Source: an uncultured Pseudomonadota bacterium
GTDB taxonomy: Bacteria > Myxococcota_A > Polyangia > Nannocystales > Nannocystaceae
Reading direction: 5' to 3'
DNA: 64,000 nucleotides
NCBI GenBank assembly: GCA_913061055.1
Contig: CAJXVA010000002.1
Location: 1-64,000 of the forward strand
Position numbers and translations under genes: made by a program. The notes beneath the pieces are model-generated. The model was not told the origin of the DNA. It did no database searches and was given only the letters and a program-made list of their open reading frames with translations. This document shows, in pieces, positions 35,438 to 44,998 of this stretch (the stretch's first letter is position 1; each line of letters begins with the position of its first letter).

Positions 35438-36952
35438 TCAGTCGAAGCGGCGAAACACCGGCTTGTCCGTTTCGGGCTTGGGCTCGGCCGAGGGTTTTCG
35501 GCGACGCTTGGACACCGGCCTGCGCTTGACCGGGGGCGGCGGCTCGTTGACCTCCGGCGCGGCGGCTTGTGGCGCCGGCGTCAAGGCGACCAGCAGGCGC
35601 GTGTCCTCGGTCGGGGCGATCGACTGGGTTGCGCCGAGGTGGCCCTCGAGTTCGAGGCGAAGCTCCACGGGCTGATCCTGCCGGGGCATTGGCACGGACA
35701 AGGGGGTCGTCCCGAGTTCACGTCCGTCCACTCGGACGATCGCCCCCGCCGGCCGGCTCTCGATGAAGACGTCCACGGAACCCGGGTCCGCCGTCGCCGC
35801 AGGAGGCGTGTCGGCAACGGGCTCGGTCGCTGGAGGCCGGTTCAACCACCACACGCCCGTGAGCACGGCTGCCGTCGCAGCGGCCGCGAGGACCCCCCAT
35901 TTTGCAGATCGCGGCGGCGGGGTCGCGGGAACGACCGTGACTCCATGAGCGGCACCTTCGGGCTGGGACGGCTCGGCGGTCGCGGCGTCACGCACCGCCG
36001 CCCGCGTACGGTCGAGCTCCTCGGCAAAGTGCGCCTCCACGTAACTGGCTAGGTCCACAGGGCCTTCGAGGGCCAGCTCTTCCTCGATACGCGAGGCCAC
36101 CTCGGCCGCAGTGCTCGGCCGCTGGGCGGGGTCCTTTGCGAGAAGTTCGAAGGCCAGCTCAACGACCGCCGGCGAGACCTCGGAACGCAGATCGCCCAGG
36201 TCCGGTGGGGGCTCGTTGAGGACCCGGCGGGCCACCGCAGCCGCGTCTTTGCCCGGGAACATGCGCGAGGCTGTGAGCAGCTCCGCCAACACGACGCCCA
36301 ACGCGAACAAGTCGCAGCGACGATCGATCGGTTCGAACCGAAGCTGCTCGGGTGACATGTAGCCGACCTTGCCCTTGAGCAGGCCGGTGCTCGTGTGCGT
36401 CGAACGTCCCAGCGCCTTGGCCACGCCGAAGTCGGTCACCCGCACCACGCCATCGCGCGCGATCAAGATGTTCTGCGGGGACACATCGCGGTGCACGAGT
36501 TGCAGCGCGTGCCCGTCGGAGTCCTCGAGTTCATGAGCCGCGTGAAGGCCTCGGGCTGTCTGAGCGACGATGTGCAGACACAGCGGCACGGGGATGCGAT
36601 CGCCTTGCTTGGCGTGATGCCGGATGAATCGCGAGACCGAAACACCCTCGACGTAGTCCATCACCAAGAACGGGCCCGTCTCGTCCTCTCCGACATCGAG
36701 CACTGGGACCACGTTCGAATGTCGAGACAGCCCCGACATCCTCGCTTCGTCGAGGAACATCGAGCGCATGGACGGGTCGCCCTGAAGATGCGGATGCAGC
36801 CGCTTGATCGCGTAGAGACGCTCGAACGCACCCGAGCGGCGCACGCAAACCGAGACGGTTCCCATCCCCCCTGAAGCGAGCTCCAGGACCGGCACGTAGC
36901 TCGTCGGCTCGGATGAGCCGCGCCCGTGGGCTTCCGTCGTCCCGAACTCCAC
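35438..36952 (-). CDS. Ser/Thr protein kinase with PEGA domain
   Basis: 504 residues from GTG 36952; the frame opens at 37009. Kinase domain: Gly loop LASGGMGTV, an invariant Lys in YAIKRLHPHL, HRDVSPQN, DFG (VTDFGVAKAL), GKVGYMSPEQ. The lysine in the usual HRDLKP position is Ser (HRDVSP), common in this kinase subgroup. A helix near residue ~365 (LAAAATAAVLTGVWW) anchors it; outside, a PEGA domain (VDVFIESRPAGAIVRVDGRELGTTPL) ends in a basic tail. Divergent from an HTH regulator. Confidence 0.9.
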   Translation of the reverse strand: MEFGTTEAHGRGSSEPTSYVPVLELASGGMGTVSVCVRRSGAFERLYAIKRLHPHLQGDPSMRSMFLDEARMSGLSRHSNVVPVLDVGEDETGPFLVMDYVEGVSVSRFIRHHAKQGDRIPVPLCLHIVAQTARGLHAAHELEDSDGHALQLVHRDVSPQNILIARDGVVRVTDFGVAKALGRSTHTSTGLLKGKVGYMSPEQLRFEPIDRRCDLFALGVVLAELLTASRMFPGKDAAAVARRVLNEPPPDLGDLRSEVSPAVVELAFELLAKDPAQRPSTAAEVASRIEEELALEGPVDLASYVEAHFAEELDRTRAAVRDAATAEPSQPEGAAHGVTVVPATPPPRSAKWGVLAAAATAAVLTGVWWLNRPPATEPVADTPPAATADPGSVDVFIESRPAGAIVRVDGRELGTTPLSVPMPRQDQPVELRLELEGHLGATQSIAPTEDTRLLVALTPAPQAAAPEVNEPPPPVKRRPVSKRRRKPSAEPKPETDKPVFRRFD

Positions 36953-37012
36953 GCCGGGCAAGCATGCCAGACCTGCTTGCCGGGGACCGCACCCCCGTGC
37001 TGTCATCACGCC

Positions 37013-38329
37013 ATGGCGCCGGCTTCACGCCCGCCGATCGCTGCCTTCTTGGGCCTGCAGGGCATCCATCCCGGCGTCGGATCGGACACGGACCTGGACA
37101 CCGCGTGGGCAGCCCTGGCCGGTGGTGAGCCGCTGCAAGACGAAGTCGTGGCGGATCTCGAGCAGCAGGCTCGGCAAGACGCCCGCGCCGACGGCGTGGT
37201 CGAGGCGGCGTGCCTGCGAGCGCTCGGTTTGGCGCACGTCGGAGACATGGCAGCCGCGCTTGCGGCCGGTCGCCGAGCGTTTCGAATGGGCCGCACCGAA
37301 AAGCTTCGCGGGTGCGAGGTTCTTGCGGGGGTCGTGTTGGCCCGACTCCGGCGACTTACGGGGCGAGCCCACCTTGCCGCCCGCATCGCCACGGCGTTGC
37401 GCGACGTGGCTCCGGCACCGTGGCATCCGTGGGTGGAGTGGGAGCTCGTGCTCGCGGGCGGCGCAGACGCGGCAAGCCCCGGGCCGGCGCTGGAGCTGCG
37501 GGAATTGCTCGACGCAGCGAAAGCGGGAGACCCCGCAGGCTTCGCGTCGCGGCTGGCCTCGCTGACGCAACGGCTCTCGAGGTTGGCCCCGATGGTGGAG
37601 GACCTCGCCCGAGTCCGTACCGCGATCGACCCTCGAGCCGACCCTGCTGCGGCGGGGCCCGAAGTCGAGGCTTGGGTGCGTGGGCATCTGGGCTATGGAC
37701 CTCCGCCGTTTGGGCTCGCGGCGTTGTCCCACGCGGACTCCGACTCGACGGAGGCGGAGTCGGTGGCATGGGTCGTCGCATCCCCCGGTGCGCCTGGTCG
37801 CCGGGTCCTCAGCGCGGCCCGCGGCTTGGCTGCGACTGTCGGCGACACCGCCACGCTGCCCGACGGTCCCGGCGGTCGCAGCGATGCGCTGGCCAGCACG
37901 CTGGCGCTCCTGGGTCCGCAAGGGGCTGACGACGAGCAAGTCTTCGGCGTGGTCTATGGCTTCTCGTACGTGCCCTCGCTGCATCGCGGCACCTTCGACG
38001 TCGCACTCCATCGGGCCCGAGCCTTACTTGCGTCCCACGGTGAGATTCGGCGAGAGGAGGGTCGGATTTCGCTCGAGCTTCGGCAGGCCGTTGTACTGGC
38101 GGATCCCCGCTCAGCCCCCGCCACAGATGCGCGCGTCTTGGGGCACCTTGCACGGTCAGGCCAACTCAGCGCGCGCGAGCTGGCCCGCCACTTGGGTGTG
38201 TCCCTGCGAACCACACAAGACGCCTTGCGGGGCTTGGTCGAAGACGGCGCGTGTCAGCAACGTCGCGCCGGTCGGGCGGTGCTCTACGACCTGGAAGACA
38301 CGACGTTTCAGCCGCCCACCGAGATCTGA
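37013..38329 (+). CDS. TPR-like protein with C-terminal winged HTH
   Basis: 438 residues from ATG 37013, divergent from the kinase at 36952; an upstream frame opening at 36926 looks non-coding. The first ~200 residues are Ala/Leu/Arg-rich helices in TPR-like pairs (ACLRALGLAHVGDMAAALAAGRRAFRMGRTE). The C-terminus (from ~385) is a winged HTH: GHLARSGQLSARELARHLGVSLRTTQDALRGLVEDGACQQRRAGRAVLYDLED. Probably a transcription regulator; its position suggests control of, or by, the neighbouring kinase, which is inference. Confidence 0.75.
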   Translation: MAPASRPPIAAFLGLQGIHPGVGSDTDLDTAWAALAGGEPLQDEVVADLEQQARQDARADGVVEAACLRALGLAHVGDMAAALAAGRRAFRMGRTEKLRGCEVLAGVVLARLRRLTGRAHLAARIATALRDVAPAPWHPWVEWELVLAGGADAASPGPALELRELLDAAKAGDPAGFASRLASLTQRLSRLAPMVEDLARVRTAIDPRADPAAAGPEVEAWVRGHLGYGPPPFGLAALSHADSDSTEAESVAWVVASPGAPGRRVLSAARGLAATVGDTATLPDGPGGRSDALASTLALLGPQGADDEQVFGVVYGFSYVPSLHRGTFDVALHRARALLASHGEIRREEGRISLELRQAVVLADPRSAPATDARVLGHLARSGQLSARELARHLGVSLRTTQDALRGLVEDGACQQRRAGRAVLYDLEDTTFQPPTEI

Positions 38330-38331
38330 GG

Positions 38332-39084
38332 TCAGAACGACACGCGTAGGCCGGTCATGCTCGCTGTGACCCGGCCGCGTTGCCGACGCTTCGCGACGAT
38401 GCCCCAGGTCACGCCCGCGACCAGCAGCGCGCCGCCAACGATGAGGGCGCCCGTAGAGACCCTGCCGAATGTCCTCGCCTCATCTTGGGCGTCGACGGCT
38501 CGAACCTGGTTGGTGCCCGAGTCCTCAGCCTCGGAGGCTCTCGCGAGCGACAGGCCCCCCAGGACGCCGCCGGCGATCAAGACCGCCCCACCCGCGCCCG
38601 CGATGATCCATGGCACAGGACTCAGCCGCGGGGGGACGCTCGGGGTCGCATCCGCCGGGGTCTGCACCTCCACCGGAACGGGCGCTGGTTCCGGTTCGAC
38701 CTCACTGGGAATCCGCGCCTCGAGCCGCTCCACCCGGGCCTCGACCGACGCTCGGTCCGGGGCGTCGGGGGCAGCTTGAAGGTACTGTCGATACGCCTCG
38801 ATCGCCGGGTCGAGCAGGCCCGCGCTCTCGTACGCGCGGCCAAGGTTGAAGCGGAGGATCGGCTCGGGATAGGCCTCGACGAGCGCCTCGAGGATCTCAA
38901 TCGCTTCCTCGTAGCGGCCTTCGCGGTAGAGCGTTTCCGCCTGATCGAACAACGCAGCAGGGTCTTGTGCAGCCTCGGGGGGTGCGCTGGCGGCAACGCA
39001 GGGGAGAGGCGTGGCCGCGACGAAGAAGGCCGTCATTGCTGTGGCAATGGCCCTTCGCGGTCCCTGGAACCGTTCGCGCGGCAC
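38332..39084 (-). CDS. TPR protein with two membrane helices
   Basis: 250 residues from GTG 39084, supported by TAACCT 7 nt upstream. A signal-like N-terminus (AIATAMTAFFVAATPLPCVAA) precedes TPR motifs (ALFDQAETLYREGRYEEAIEILEALVEAYPEPILRFNLGRAYESAG, ~45-100), a Pro/Val-rich linker and two hydrophobic segments (PWIIAGAGGAVLIAGGVLGGLSL and STGALIVGGALLVAGVTWGIV). Resembles the TPR partners of kinases, as at 8978-10267. Confidence 0.75.
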   Translation of the reverse strand: MPRERFQGPRRAIATAMTAFFVAATPLPCVAASAPPEAAQDPAALFDQAETLYREGRYEEAIEILEALVEAYPEPILRFNLGRAYESAGLLDPAIEAYRQYLQAAPDAPDRASVEARVERLEARIPSEVEPEPAPVPVEVQTPADATPSVPPRLSPVPWIIAGAGGAVLIAGGVLGGLSLARASEAEDSGTNQVRAVDAQDEARTFGRVSTGALIVGGALLVAGVTWGIVAKRRQRGRVTASMTGLRVSF

Positions 39085-39091
39085 TTGTTCG

Positions 39092-39097
39092 AGGTTA
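39092..39097 (-). promoter_or_regulatory. Putative -10 box, leaderless start
   Basis: TAACCT on the minus strand lies 7 nt before GTG 39084. Confidence 0.4.
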
Positions 39098-39169
39098 CTC
39101 GATCTACGCCCACAGCGCGCCGCCCTGTCCTGCGCAGCCGCGGTAAGGTTGGGTCTGCGCGGACCCCGA

Positions 39170-39175
39170 TAGGGT
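39170..39175 (+). promoter_or_regulatory. Putative -10 box, leaderless start
   Basis: TAGGGT lies 6 nt before GTG 39182, divergent from the minus-strand promoter at 39092. Confidence 0.45.
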
Positions 39176-39181
39176 GCCAGG

Positions 39182-40456
39182 GTGATGCATCGCCGCTCTC
39201 GCACCTCGTGGATCCTGGGCACTGTGCTCCTGGGCCTGGTCCTGGGTTCGCCCGACGCCGACGCGTCCCCCTGCGACGAGCCCGGCTCCGGCTGGCTGAT
39301 GTGTGAGGACTTCGAGGCGGGTGGAGCAGGATGGACGGATTGGTATGCGCAATCGGACTGGACCGAGTGCGACGGCTGCCCCGATGGCGTGAACGACCCC
39401 AACCGCATTCGTCTCGAGAACGATCCCGCGCTCGCCCACGACGGTTCTTGGTCGGTGACGATGCCCGGATCCGACGACAGCTTCCGGGGCGGCACCCTGC
39501 GCTTTGCAACGTGTGCCGACGGCGAGCAGAACGCCGGGTGCACCCTGCAGGGTCACGACCGGCTCTACTTCCAGACGTGGGTCCGGCTCGATCAGGACCA
39601 CGACTACGTGCACCACTTCCTCGGCCTGGGCGGATCACGACCCGATGCGTACTGGGACGCCAACGGCAACGCGGGTTGCCGGCCCAACGGCGAGCGCTGG
39701 GCGGGGACGCGCGTCGATCTCAACCCCGAGCACGAGCTGTTTTTCTACACGTACTACCCGGGCATGAACTGCGACGCGGGCGGCTACTGCAGCGGCGACT
39801 ATGCCCAAGGCATCTGCGATGGCTGCGCTGACCGGGACATGCCGTGCACCAACGGACTGGAGTGCTGTTGGGGCAACCACTTCTCGCCCGAGCCCCCGGT
39901 GGTCCTTCAGACCGAGACGTGGACCTGCCTGGAGATGATGATGGAGCTCAACACGCCCGGGCAGGCCGATGGCTCGATGGCGTTTTGGGTGGATGACGCG
40001 CTCGGTCACGAGGCGGACGGGCTGGCCTGGCGAGACGTCGCCGACCTGCAACTCAACCGCGCGATGCTCGAGCACTACATTGCCGCCGGCGACACCGATC
40101 ACGCCAACCAGGTGTGGTTCGACGACGTCATCGTGAGTACCGAACGAATCGGCTGCAGCCTCACGCCCGGCGGAGGCGAGACCGACGGTGGGTCGTCGAC
40201 CGGCGGGGCCGAGGGCGGATCGGGCGGAGACGACGGGCCGAGCGCCACCACCGGCGCACCGGGTGGGGACGATGGTCCGGAGCCTGCCGGCGATTCGGGC
40301 AGCAGCGATGACGGACCTGCCGGATCCAGTGGGCCCTCGACGCCTCCCGATGCCGCAACAGACGATGCTTCCAGCGGCTGTCGTGTTCCCACGGAGGGCC
40401 CTGCAGCCTGGATGCTCGGTGTCGTGCTGCTCGGTCTACGTCGACGACGACGGTAA
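39182..40456 (+). CDS. Secreted lectin-like protein with MYXO-CTERM-like tail
   Basis: 424 residues. A signal peptide (WILGTVLLGLVLGSPDADA) precedes a concanavalin/lectin-like or polysaccharide-lyase-like beta domain (~30-330): WLMCEDFEAGG, WSVTMPGSDDSFRGGTLRF, LYFQTWVRLDQDHDYVHHF, WTCLEMMMELNTPGQADGSMAFWVDD, QVWFDDVIVST. Many Cys pairs. A Gly/Ser/Asp/Thr linker ends in SSGC, a short hydrophobic helix (AAWMLGVVLLGL) and RRRRR, a MYXO-CTERM-type tail. Likely displayed on the cell surface and binding a polysaccharide; the lectin fold is inferred from pattern. Confidence 0.75.
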   Translation: MMHRRSRTSWILGTVLLGLVLGSPDADASPCDEPGSGWLMCEDFEAGGAGWTDWYAQSDWTECDGCPDGVNDPNRIRLENDPALAHDGSWSVTMPGSDDSFRGGTLRFATCADGEQNAGCTLQGHDRLYFQTWVRLDQDHDYVHHFLGLGGSRPDAYWDANGNAGCRPNGERWAGTRVDLNPEHELFFYTYYPGMNCDAGGYCSGDYAQGICDGCADRDMPCTNGLECCWGNHFSPEPPVVLQTETWTCLEMMMELNTPGQADGSMAFWVDDALGHEADGLAWRDVADLQLNRAMLEHYIAAGDTDHANQVWFDDVIVSTERIGCSLTPGGGETDGGSSTGGAEGGSGGDDGPSATTGAPGGDDGPEPAGDSGSSDDGPAGSSGPSTPPDAATDDASSGCRVPTEGPAAWMLGVVLLGLRRRRR

Positions 40457-40480
40457 GCGGACGTGTATGATGGAAGCGTC

Positions 40481-41593
40481 GTGAGGGGCGTTGGGAGCAC
40501 GGGGCGTGCATTGGTCGGGCTGACGCTCGCCGCAGGGTGCTCCGTGCCGAACATCGACCTCGAAGGGCGCCCATGCCCGTGTTTGGGGGGCTGGCAGTGC
40601 GAGGCGGAGACGCAGACCTGTGTACGGGGGGCGGGCGAAAACTCCGGAACCGCACAGGGCTCGAGCACCGGTGGCGAAACCAGCGCGGAGTCCTCCACCG
40701 GCACCCCTCCCCAGGCTGCGTTCGATATCGAGACCTTCTCCGCCGACTGGTCCACCCCGCAGTCGATGCACTGGACCTGGGAGCTTCGCGGCGCCGAGGA
40801 AGACTTCCGCGCGTTCGAGTTGTGGATCGCGACCTCTGCCGATGCGCTCGAGCAAGGCGACGTGATCATCTTCGACCGGGACGTCAACCCCGAGCTGGGC
40901 CGGTTCTCGCTCGCCAACACCAACGGCGTGGATCTCGTCGTCGGCACCATCACCGACGAGCTGCTACCGGGCACCGAGTACTGGGGTCAGCTCCACGTAC
41001 TCGACACCGCCGGTGGCCGCACGGTGAGTCCCAACGTTGCCGTTCGGCCAACCACCGCCGAGCCGACGTCGAGCCTGGTCATCTTCACCGACGACGATCC
41101 GTTTCCGCCCGGGTTCTCGCTGCCCGCGTGCTTTTCCCGGTCCGCCGCCGTGCCCTCCGAGGGCACCCACCACTTCGAGTTCCTGGTCGAGTGCGCTTCG
41201 GACGGCATCGCTGCATGCGAGCCCGTGTCCGAATCCGCTCCGGAGTGCTTTGAGAACCTCCGCATCCAAGGCCTGGAACGCCCGGCCGCGGACATCGGAG
41301 GCGGCGATTTTGCCGATGCATTCCTGGAGATCGACATCGCCATCGTCCCGCCTGATGACGCCCCAGCCCACGGCTGGTGGGGGGACATCAGCATTCAGAC
41401 TTCCGAAGGGTGGCGCGGCCTGTACGGCGTCACGCTGCGAGCAGATGGAGAGTATCGCCGCTATCAGGTCCCGCTCGCGCAGACGGGGCTGACGCCCGAG
41501 ACCTTCGACGGAGTCATCCAGGGCCTGCGCGTCGGATCGCAGTGGACACGCGGCGCCGTCGTCCGCTTGGACGAAGTCACGCTGCGCTGGTAG
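40481..41593 (+). CDS. Lipoprotein with fibronectin-III-like region
   Basis: 370 residues from GTG 40481 (GGAAG 5-6 nt upstream; TATGAT at 40466-40471). The lipobox is LTLAAGC (Cys20). A short Cys-rich region (CPCLGGWQCEAETQTC) and a Ser/Thr/Gly linker precede a beta-sandwich of FNIII type (~80-195: MHWTWELRGAEEDFRAFELWIATSADAL, GTEYWGQLHVLDTAGG). A second beta domain follows (SSLVIFTDDDPFPPGF to the end). It comes 24 bp after the previous stop, so the two surface proteins are probably co-expressed. Confidence 0.7.
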   Translation: MRGVGSTGRALVGLTLAAGCSVPNIDLEGRPCPCLGGWQCEAETQTCVRGAGENSGTAQGSSTGGETSAESSTGTPPQAAFDIETFSADWSTPQSMHWTWELRGAEEDFRAFELWIATSADALEQGDVIIFDRDVNPELGRFSLANTNGVDLVVGTITDELLPGTEYWGQLHVLDTAGGRTVSPNVAVRPTTAEPTSSLVIFTDDDPFPPGFSLPACFSRSAAVPSEGTHHFEFLVECASDGIAACEPVSESAPECFENLRIQGLERPAADIGGGDFADAFLEIDIAIVPPDDAPAHGWWGDISIQTSEGWRGLYGVTLRADGEYRRYQVPLAQTGLTPETFDGVIQGLRVGSQWTRGAVVRLDEVTLRW

Positions 41594-41598
41594 TTCCC

Positions 41599-43953
41599 CT
41601 AGCGATTCTCGACCCGGGAGATGTCGAGCAGTCCGGACTCGATCGGCTCCTGTTCGGCATAGGTCTCATGAAGGCTGTCGACGGTCGCCCAGAACCGGGG
41701 GTCCGTGCGGCGGACCCCGTGACGCTCTTGCAACCGCGCGTAGGAGTCCTCGCCAACGAGCGACTCAACTGCGGTCGCGAACGACTCGAGCTCGGCCTTC
41801 GGAACTCGGTACAGCGCGTTGGGGTAGGTACCGACAAAGCCCCGGACGACGGTCAGCGTGTCCTCGGCTGGCACCCGCCGTTCGCTCTCGTTGAGTGGAG
41901 ACGCGATGTTGAAGTGAGCGGAATTGCGAACCAGCGTGAACACCCGGTCGGCGGGAGGGGCGTCGGGGATGAGAAGATACGCGAGTTCCGGGAGGCGGCT
42001 CACTGGGGTTCCCCGAAGCACGGACAGGCGCTCAAGCGGTTCGCGTATCCCATCGGCCACCGGACCGAGTTCGGCGCGCCGGTCCAGCACGGGTGCCAAA
42101 TGGTCACGCAGCTTTCCGTAGAGTTCCCGTTTGGGATCCGCGGTCGAGTAGCTGATGTCCGAGTGCACAGCGAAGCTGGTGAGCTGCCGCGTGATCTCGT
42201 TCGAGATCCGCTTGTTGAGATTGCGGTACCAGAACTCCCATTCTTTCTTCTGGCTGTCGTCCGGGAGCAGCAGCAAGAAGTGGAACTCGCTCTCCAGCCG
42301 CAAGAAGTCCATGTACGTCCGCGTTGCAAGCTGGTGCCCGACGTTTCCGAAAACGTCGAAGCCTGCGACGAGCAGGTAGTGGATCCGCTCGAGCAGCGGG
42401 TAGCCAAGCACCCACGCCGTCTTGGGCATGTCCCCCACCATGCCCTTCGCGACGGTTGCACTGTCGAAGTGGCGAAACACTGTGAGCGCGGCGTTGGAGT
42501 TGGTGCCTTCGCCGTCCCACAACGTGTCGAGCGTGACCTTGCGATTGTTCCCGAACGACTCGCGCGCCGCGGCCCGCTTGGCTTCCATGTACTTGTATTG
42601 CCGCGCCGCGCTTCTGACCCACGTCACCATGGCAGGAGCGGTGGACCCGGCCTCCGCGGGCATGCTGAGCAGCTGAGCGTTCTTCTTGAGGAATGCGTCG
42701 GTACCCAGCCCGAGTTCCGGATCCAGAAAGAAGATGTAGAAGTGATCGTTGATCACATTGAGCGCGATGGGGCCACGACAGACCGCGCCCTTGATGAACC
42801 CCATGATCGTGAACTGCGCTTCGTCCAGCATGAACTGGTAGCGCGATGCCGCGGGAAGTTGCTCGAACGCGACAAACGGATTCGAAGACACCGCCGGCTC
42901 ATACGACGGCAGCTTCGAGACCGAGAACGGCGCGTCTTGGAAGAGCGAGCGCCATCGAGCCATACGAGCGTCGTTCAACGCGTAGGGCAGATGCAGCTTG
43001 GCGACGATGGACTCCCGAACCGGACGCAGCCGGTAGTACGGACGGCCACCAGGGTCGTCGAACGGGCGGCGCGTCGCGATGCGATCGATGGACTGCCCCG
43101 GCGGCGTACGAGAGCGGACCAACTCGAAAAACTGTCGTGGGCGTGCGCCTGATGGGTCCGGCGGCATGTCCTCGAAGTACAGATGCGCGAGGAACAAGTG
43201 CTCGTACATGTAGCGAGCCGTGAGGCGCCCCTTGAGCGATGGGTCGTTGAAGTACGCCTCCCACCGATCCACCTGCGCGACCGTGCGGTCGTCCAGGGGC
43301 GGCGGAGGGGTGTGGACCGCCCCCTCTTCGACCCACCGCATCAGTGTTTCGTGCTCTTGGGGTTCGAGCCCGGGCACGCCAAACGGCATGCCCCAGCTCG
43401 GGTGCTTGCGTTCGTACTTGTCGAGAGTCTCGATCGAGGGGCACACCTGCTCGCGATGAATCGAGACGTCCATGTCCTTCGGGAGCAGGCCACCAGACTT
43501 CAGCGGATGGGCTTGCTTCAAGTCGAGAAGGCGAGGGAGGACACCCGCTTCGCGGTTGGGGTGCTCGGACTGCGTGCGCTCATTCAACACCGGATGAAAG
43601 CCCGCGTAGCGCCACTGAGGCGTCGTCTGAGCGTCCTCAAACAATCGCGTCGTCGGAGCCTCCAGAAGCCGCTTGGCATCGTAGACCTTGGCCTCCGTCC
43701 CCCCGCGATCAATGCCTTCGGGCGATCCGAGCTTGAGCTGGCAAGGTGCGTCGTAACAGCCGTGGCAGACGACGCACCGCGACGCCACGATCGGTTCGAC
43801 CTCCGTCCAGTAGTCCACCGCGCCGGCCGGGAGTGTCGGCACGATTCTCGACACTGGCCGGGCTTCGCCGTAGCGGCGATCGAGCCGCTGAGTGCTGACG
43901 AACGCACAGGCGCCGATGAGCATCACAGCCAAGAGGTAGAAACGAAGTCGCAT
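41599..43953 (-). CDS. cti: Fatty acid cis/trans isomerase
   Basis: 784 residues, about the length known for Cti (~770). The N-terminal signal (LLAVMLIGACAF) is followed by a haem-c site CVVCHGC (Cys60-Cys63-His64) in the family phrase RCVVCHGCYDAPCQL. Other Cti-like segments are MYEHLFLAHLYFEDM and YALNDARMARWRSLF. The enzyme acts in the periplasm on membrane phospholipid cis-unsaturated acyl chains, converting them to trans and stiffening the membrane under solvent or heat stress. It faces the converging lipoprotein gene at 40481. GAGG sits 4 nt before ATG 43953. Confidence 0.95.
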   Translation of the reverse strand: MRLRFYLLAVMLIGACAFVSTQRLDRRYGEARPVSRIVPTLPAGAVDYWTEVEPIVASRCVVCHGCYDAPCQLKLGSPEGIDRGGTEAKVYDAKRLLEAPTTRLFEDAQTTPQWRYAGFHPVLNERTQSEHPNREAGVLPRLLDLKQAHPLKSGGLLPKDMDVSIHREQVCPSIETLDKYERKHPSWGMPFGVPGLEPQEHETLMRWVEEGAVHTPPPPLDDRTVAQVDRWEAYFNDPSLKGRLTARYMYEHLFLAHLYFEDMPPDPSGARPRQFFELVRSRTPPGQSIDRIATRRPFDDPGGRPYYRLRPVRESIVAKLHLPYALNDARMARWRSLFQDAPFSVSKLPSYEPAVSSNPFVAFEQLPAASRYQFMLDEAQFTIMGFIKGAVCRGPIALNVINDHFYIFFLDPELGLGTDAFLKKNAQLLSMPAEAGSTAPAMVTWVRSAARQYKYMEAKRAAARESFGNNRKVTLDTLWDGEGTNSNAALTVFRHFDSATVAKGMVGDMPKTAWVLGYPLLERIHYLLVAGFDVFGNVGHQLATRTYMDFLRLESEFHFLLLLPDDSQKKEWEFWYRNLNKRISNEITRQLTSFAVHSDISYSTADPKRELYGKLRDHLAPVLDRRAELGPVADGIREPLERLSVLRGTPVSRLPELAYLLIPDAPPADRVFTLVRNSAHFNIASPLNESERRVPAEDTLTVVRGFVGTYPNALYRVPKAELESFATAVESLVGEDSYARLQERHGVRRTDPRFWATVDSLHETYAEQEPIESGLLDISRVENR

Positions 43954-44071
43954 GGGGCCTCGAACCTGCCAGGGAGCGTCCTCCCTCAGCGGATGCGGAG
44001 ACTAGCAGACGTTCTTCGAGTGTCACCAACCCGTAAGGGCAGTGGCGCACATCACAGGCGCCACGCGCGTC

Positions 44072-44935
44072 CTAGAACGTCGCAGCGTGCGAAGCCGTCG
44101 TGGGTACGCTCAAGATGATGCCATGGCTCAGTGCCCACCCCGAGCCGGTCGCGGTGATTCGGTACTGACTCCACGCCCCGCCTGCGTACGTCTGCCCGTT
44201 CCGCCGAGAATGCTTGGACGTACTCTTGTGGCTGCTCCGGCCCATCGAACAACTGTTGCCCGGGTCTACGGTTTCGAAGGGGCTGTAGTACGCCGGGCAC
44301 CCGGACTGGTTGGTGCACAACCGATACTGCTGCAGGTTGGCGCCCGTGTTCGCGCACAGGATATCGGCGTGGCGTTGGGTCCATGCGCCCGCGTAGATCT
44401 CGTAGTGCCTCGACTCCGTCCAGGCCTGACGCTTCCCGATGATCGGCGTGGTGATCCCATTGCGCGTCCTGAGCCGCACCGCTCCGATCTCCTGCGTCGT
44501 CCAATAGCCCGATGACCGCAAGACGACAGAGTCGTCACCGTCTCCCTCTTCTTCGCCAAGGTCCGCGTTGACGTCCGGGTCCGCGACCGCATCCATGGCG
44601 GCACTGAGAAACTCGTCGCTGAAGGCCTCAACGTCCTGTGGCGACGCGCCCGAAAGGCCGAGGTCGACGAGCTGTTCTGTGAATGCGATGGCATCCGCCT
44701 CCGAGATCTGTTCGCAGAGATCGTCGTAGAGCGCACAGTCAAACGGCGCCGTGAGTCGGGCCGTCGTCAGGTCGATGTCCTCATCAGGCGTGTACTCGTC
44801 GTGCAACTGCTGGACATCGTCTTGCGTCAGGCCGAACAGGAGACCCTCGCGTTGCTCGGTGGCGTCATCGGTCGATGCACCACAAGCAGCGGAGAGAGAC
44901 AGAAGGATGGTGGCTGCGATTAGCTTGGTTCGCAC
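44072..44935 (-). CDS. Lipoprotein, unknown
   Basis: 287 residues from GTG 44935. The signal ends in LSAAC (Cys18). An acidic helical region (~30-135: GLTQDDVQQLHDEY, EADAIAFTEQLVDLGLSG) precedes a Cys-containing C-terminal domain (YWTTQEIGAVRLRTRNG, ILCANTGANLQQYRLCTNQSGCPAY, GWALSHGIIL). No family recognised. Fourteen bases separate the GTG from a run of nine T on the plus strand near 44985, of unknown meaning. Confidence 0.65.
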   Translation of the reverse strand: MRTKLIAATILLSLSAACGASTDDATEQREGLLFGLTQDDVQQLHDEYTPDEDIDLTTARLTAPFDCALYDDLCEQISEADAIAFTEQLVDLGLSGASPQDVEAFSDEFLSAAMDAVADPDVNADLGEEEGDGDDSVVLRSSGYWTTQEIGAVRLRTRNGITTPIIGKRQAWTESRHYEIYAGAWTQRHADILCANTGANLQQYRLCTNQSGCPAYYSPFETVDPGNSCSMGRSSHKSTSKHSRRNGQTYAGGAWSQYRITATGSGWALSHGIILSVPTTASHAATF

Positions 44936-44998
44936 ACCCCCGAAGACATCGACGTGTCGGATTCGGATTGCGCGAGCCGGAGTTTTTTTTTCAAGCGC

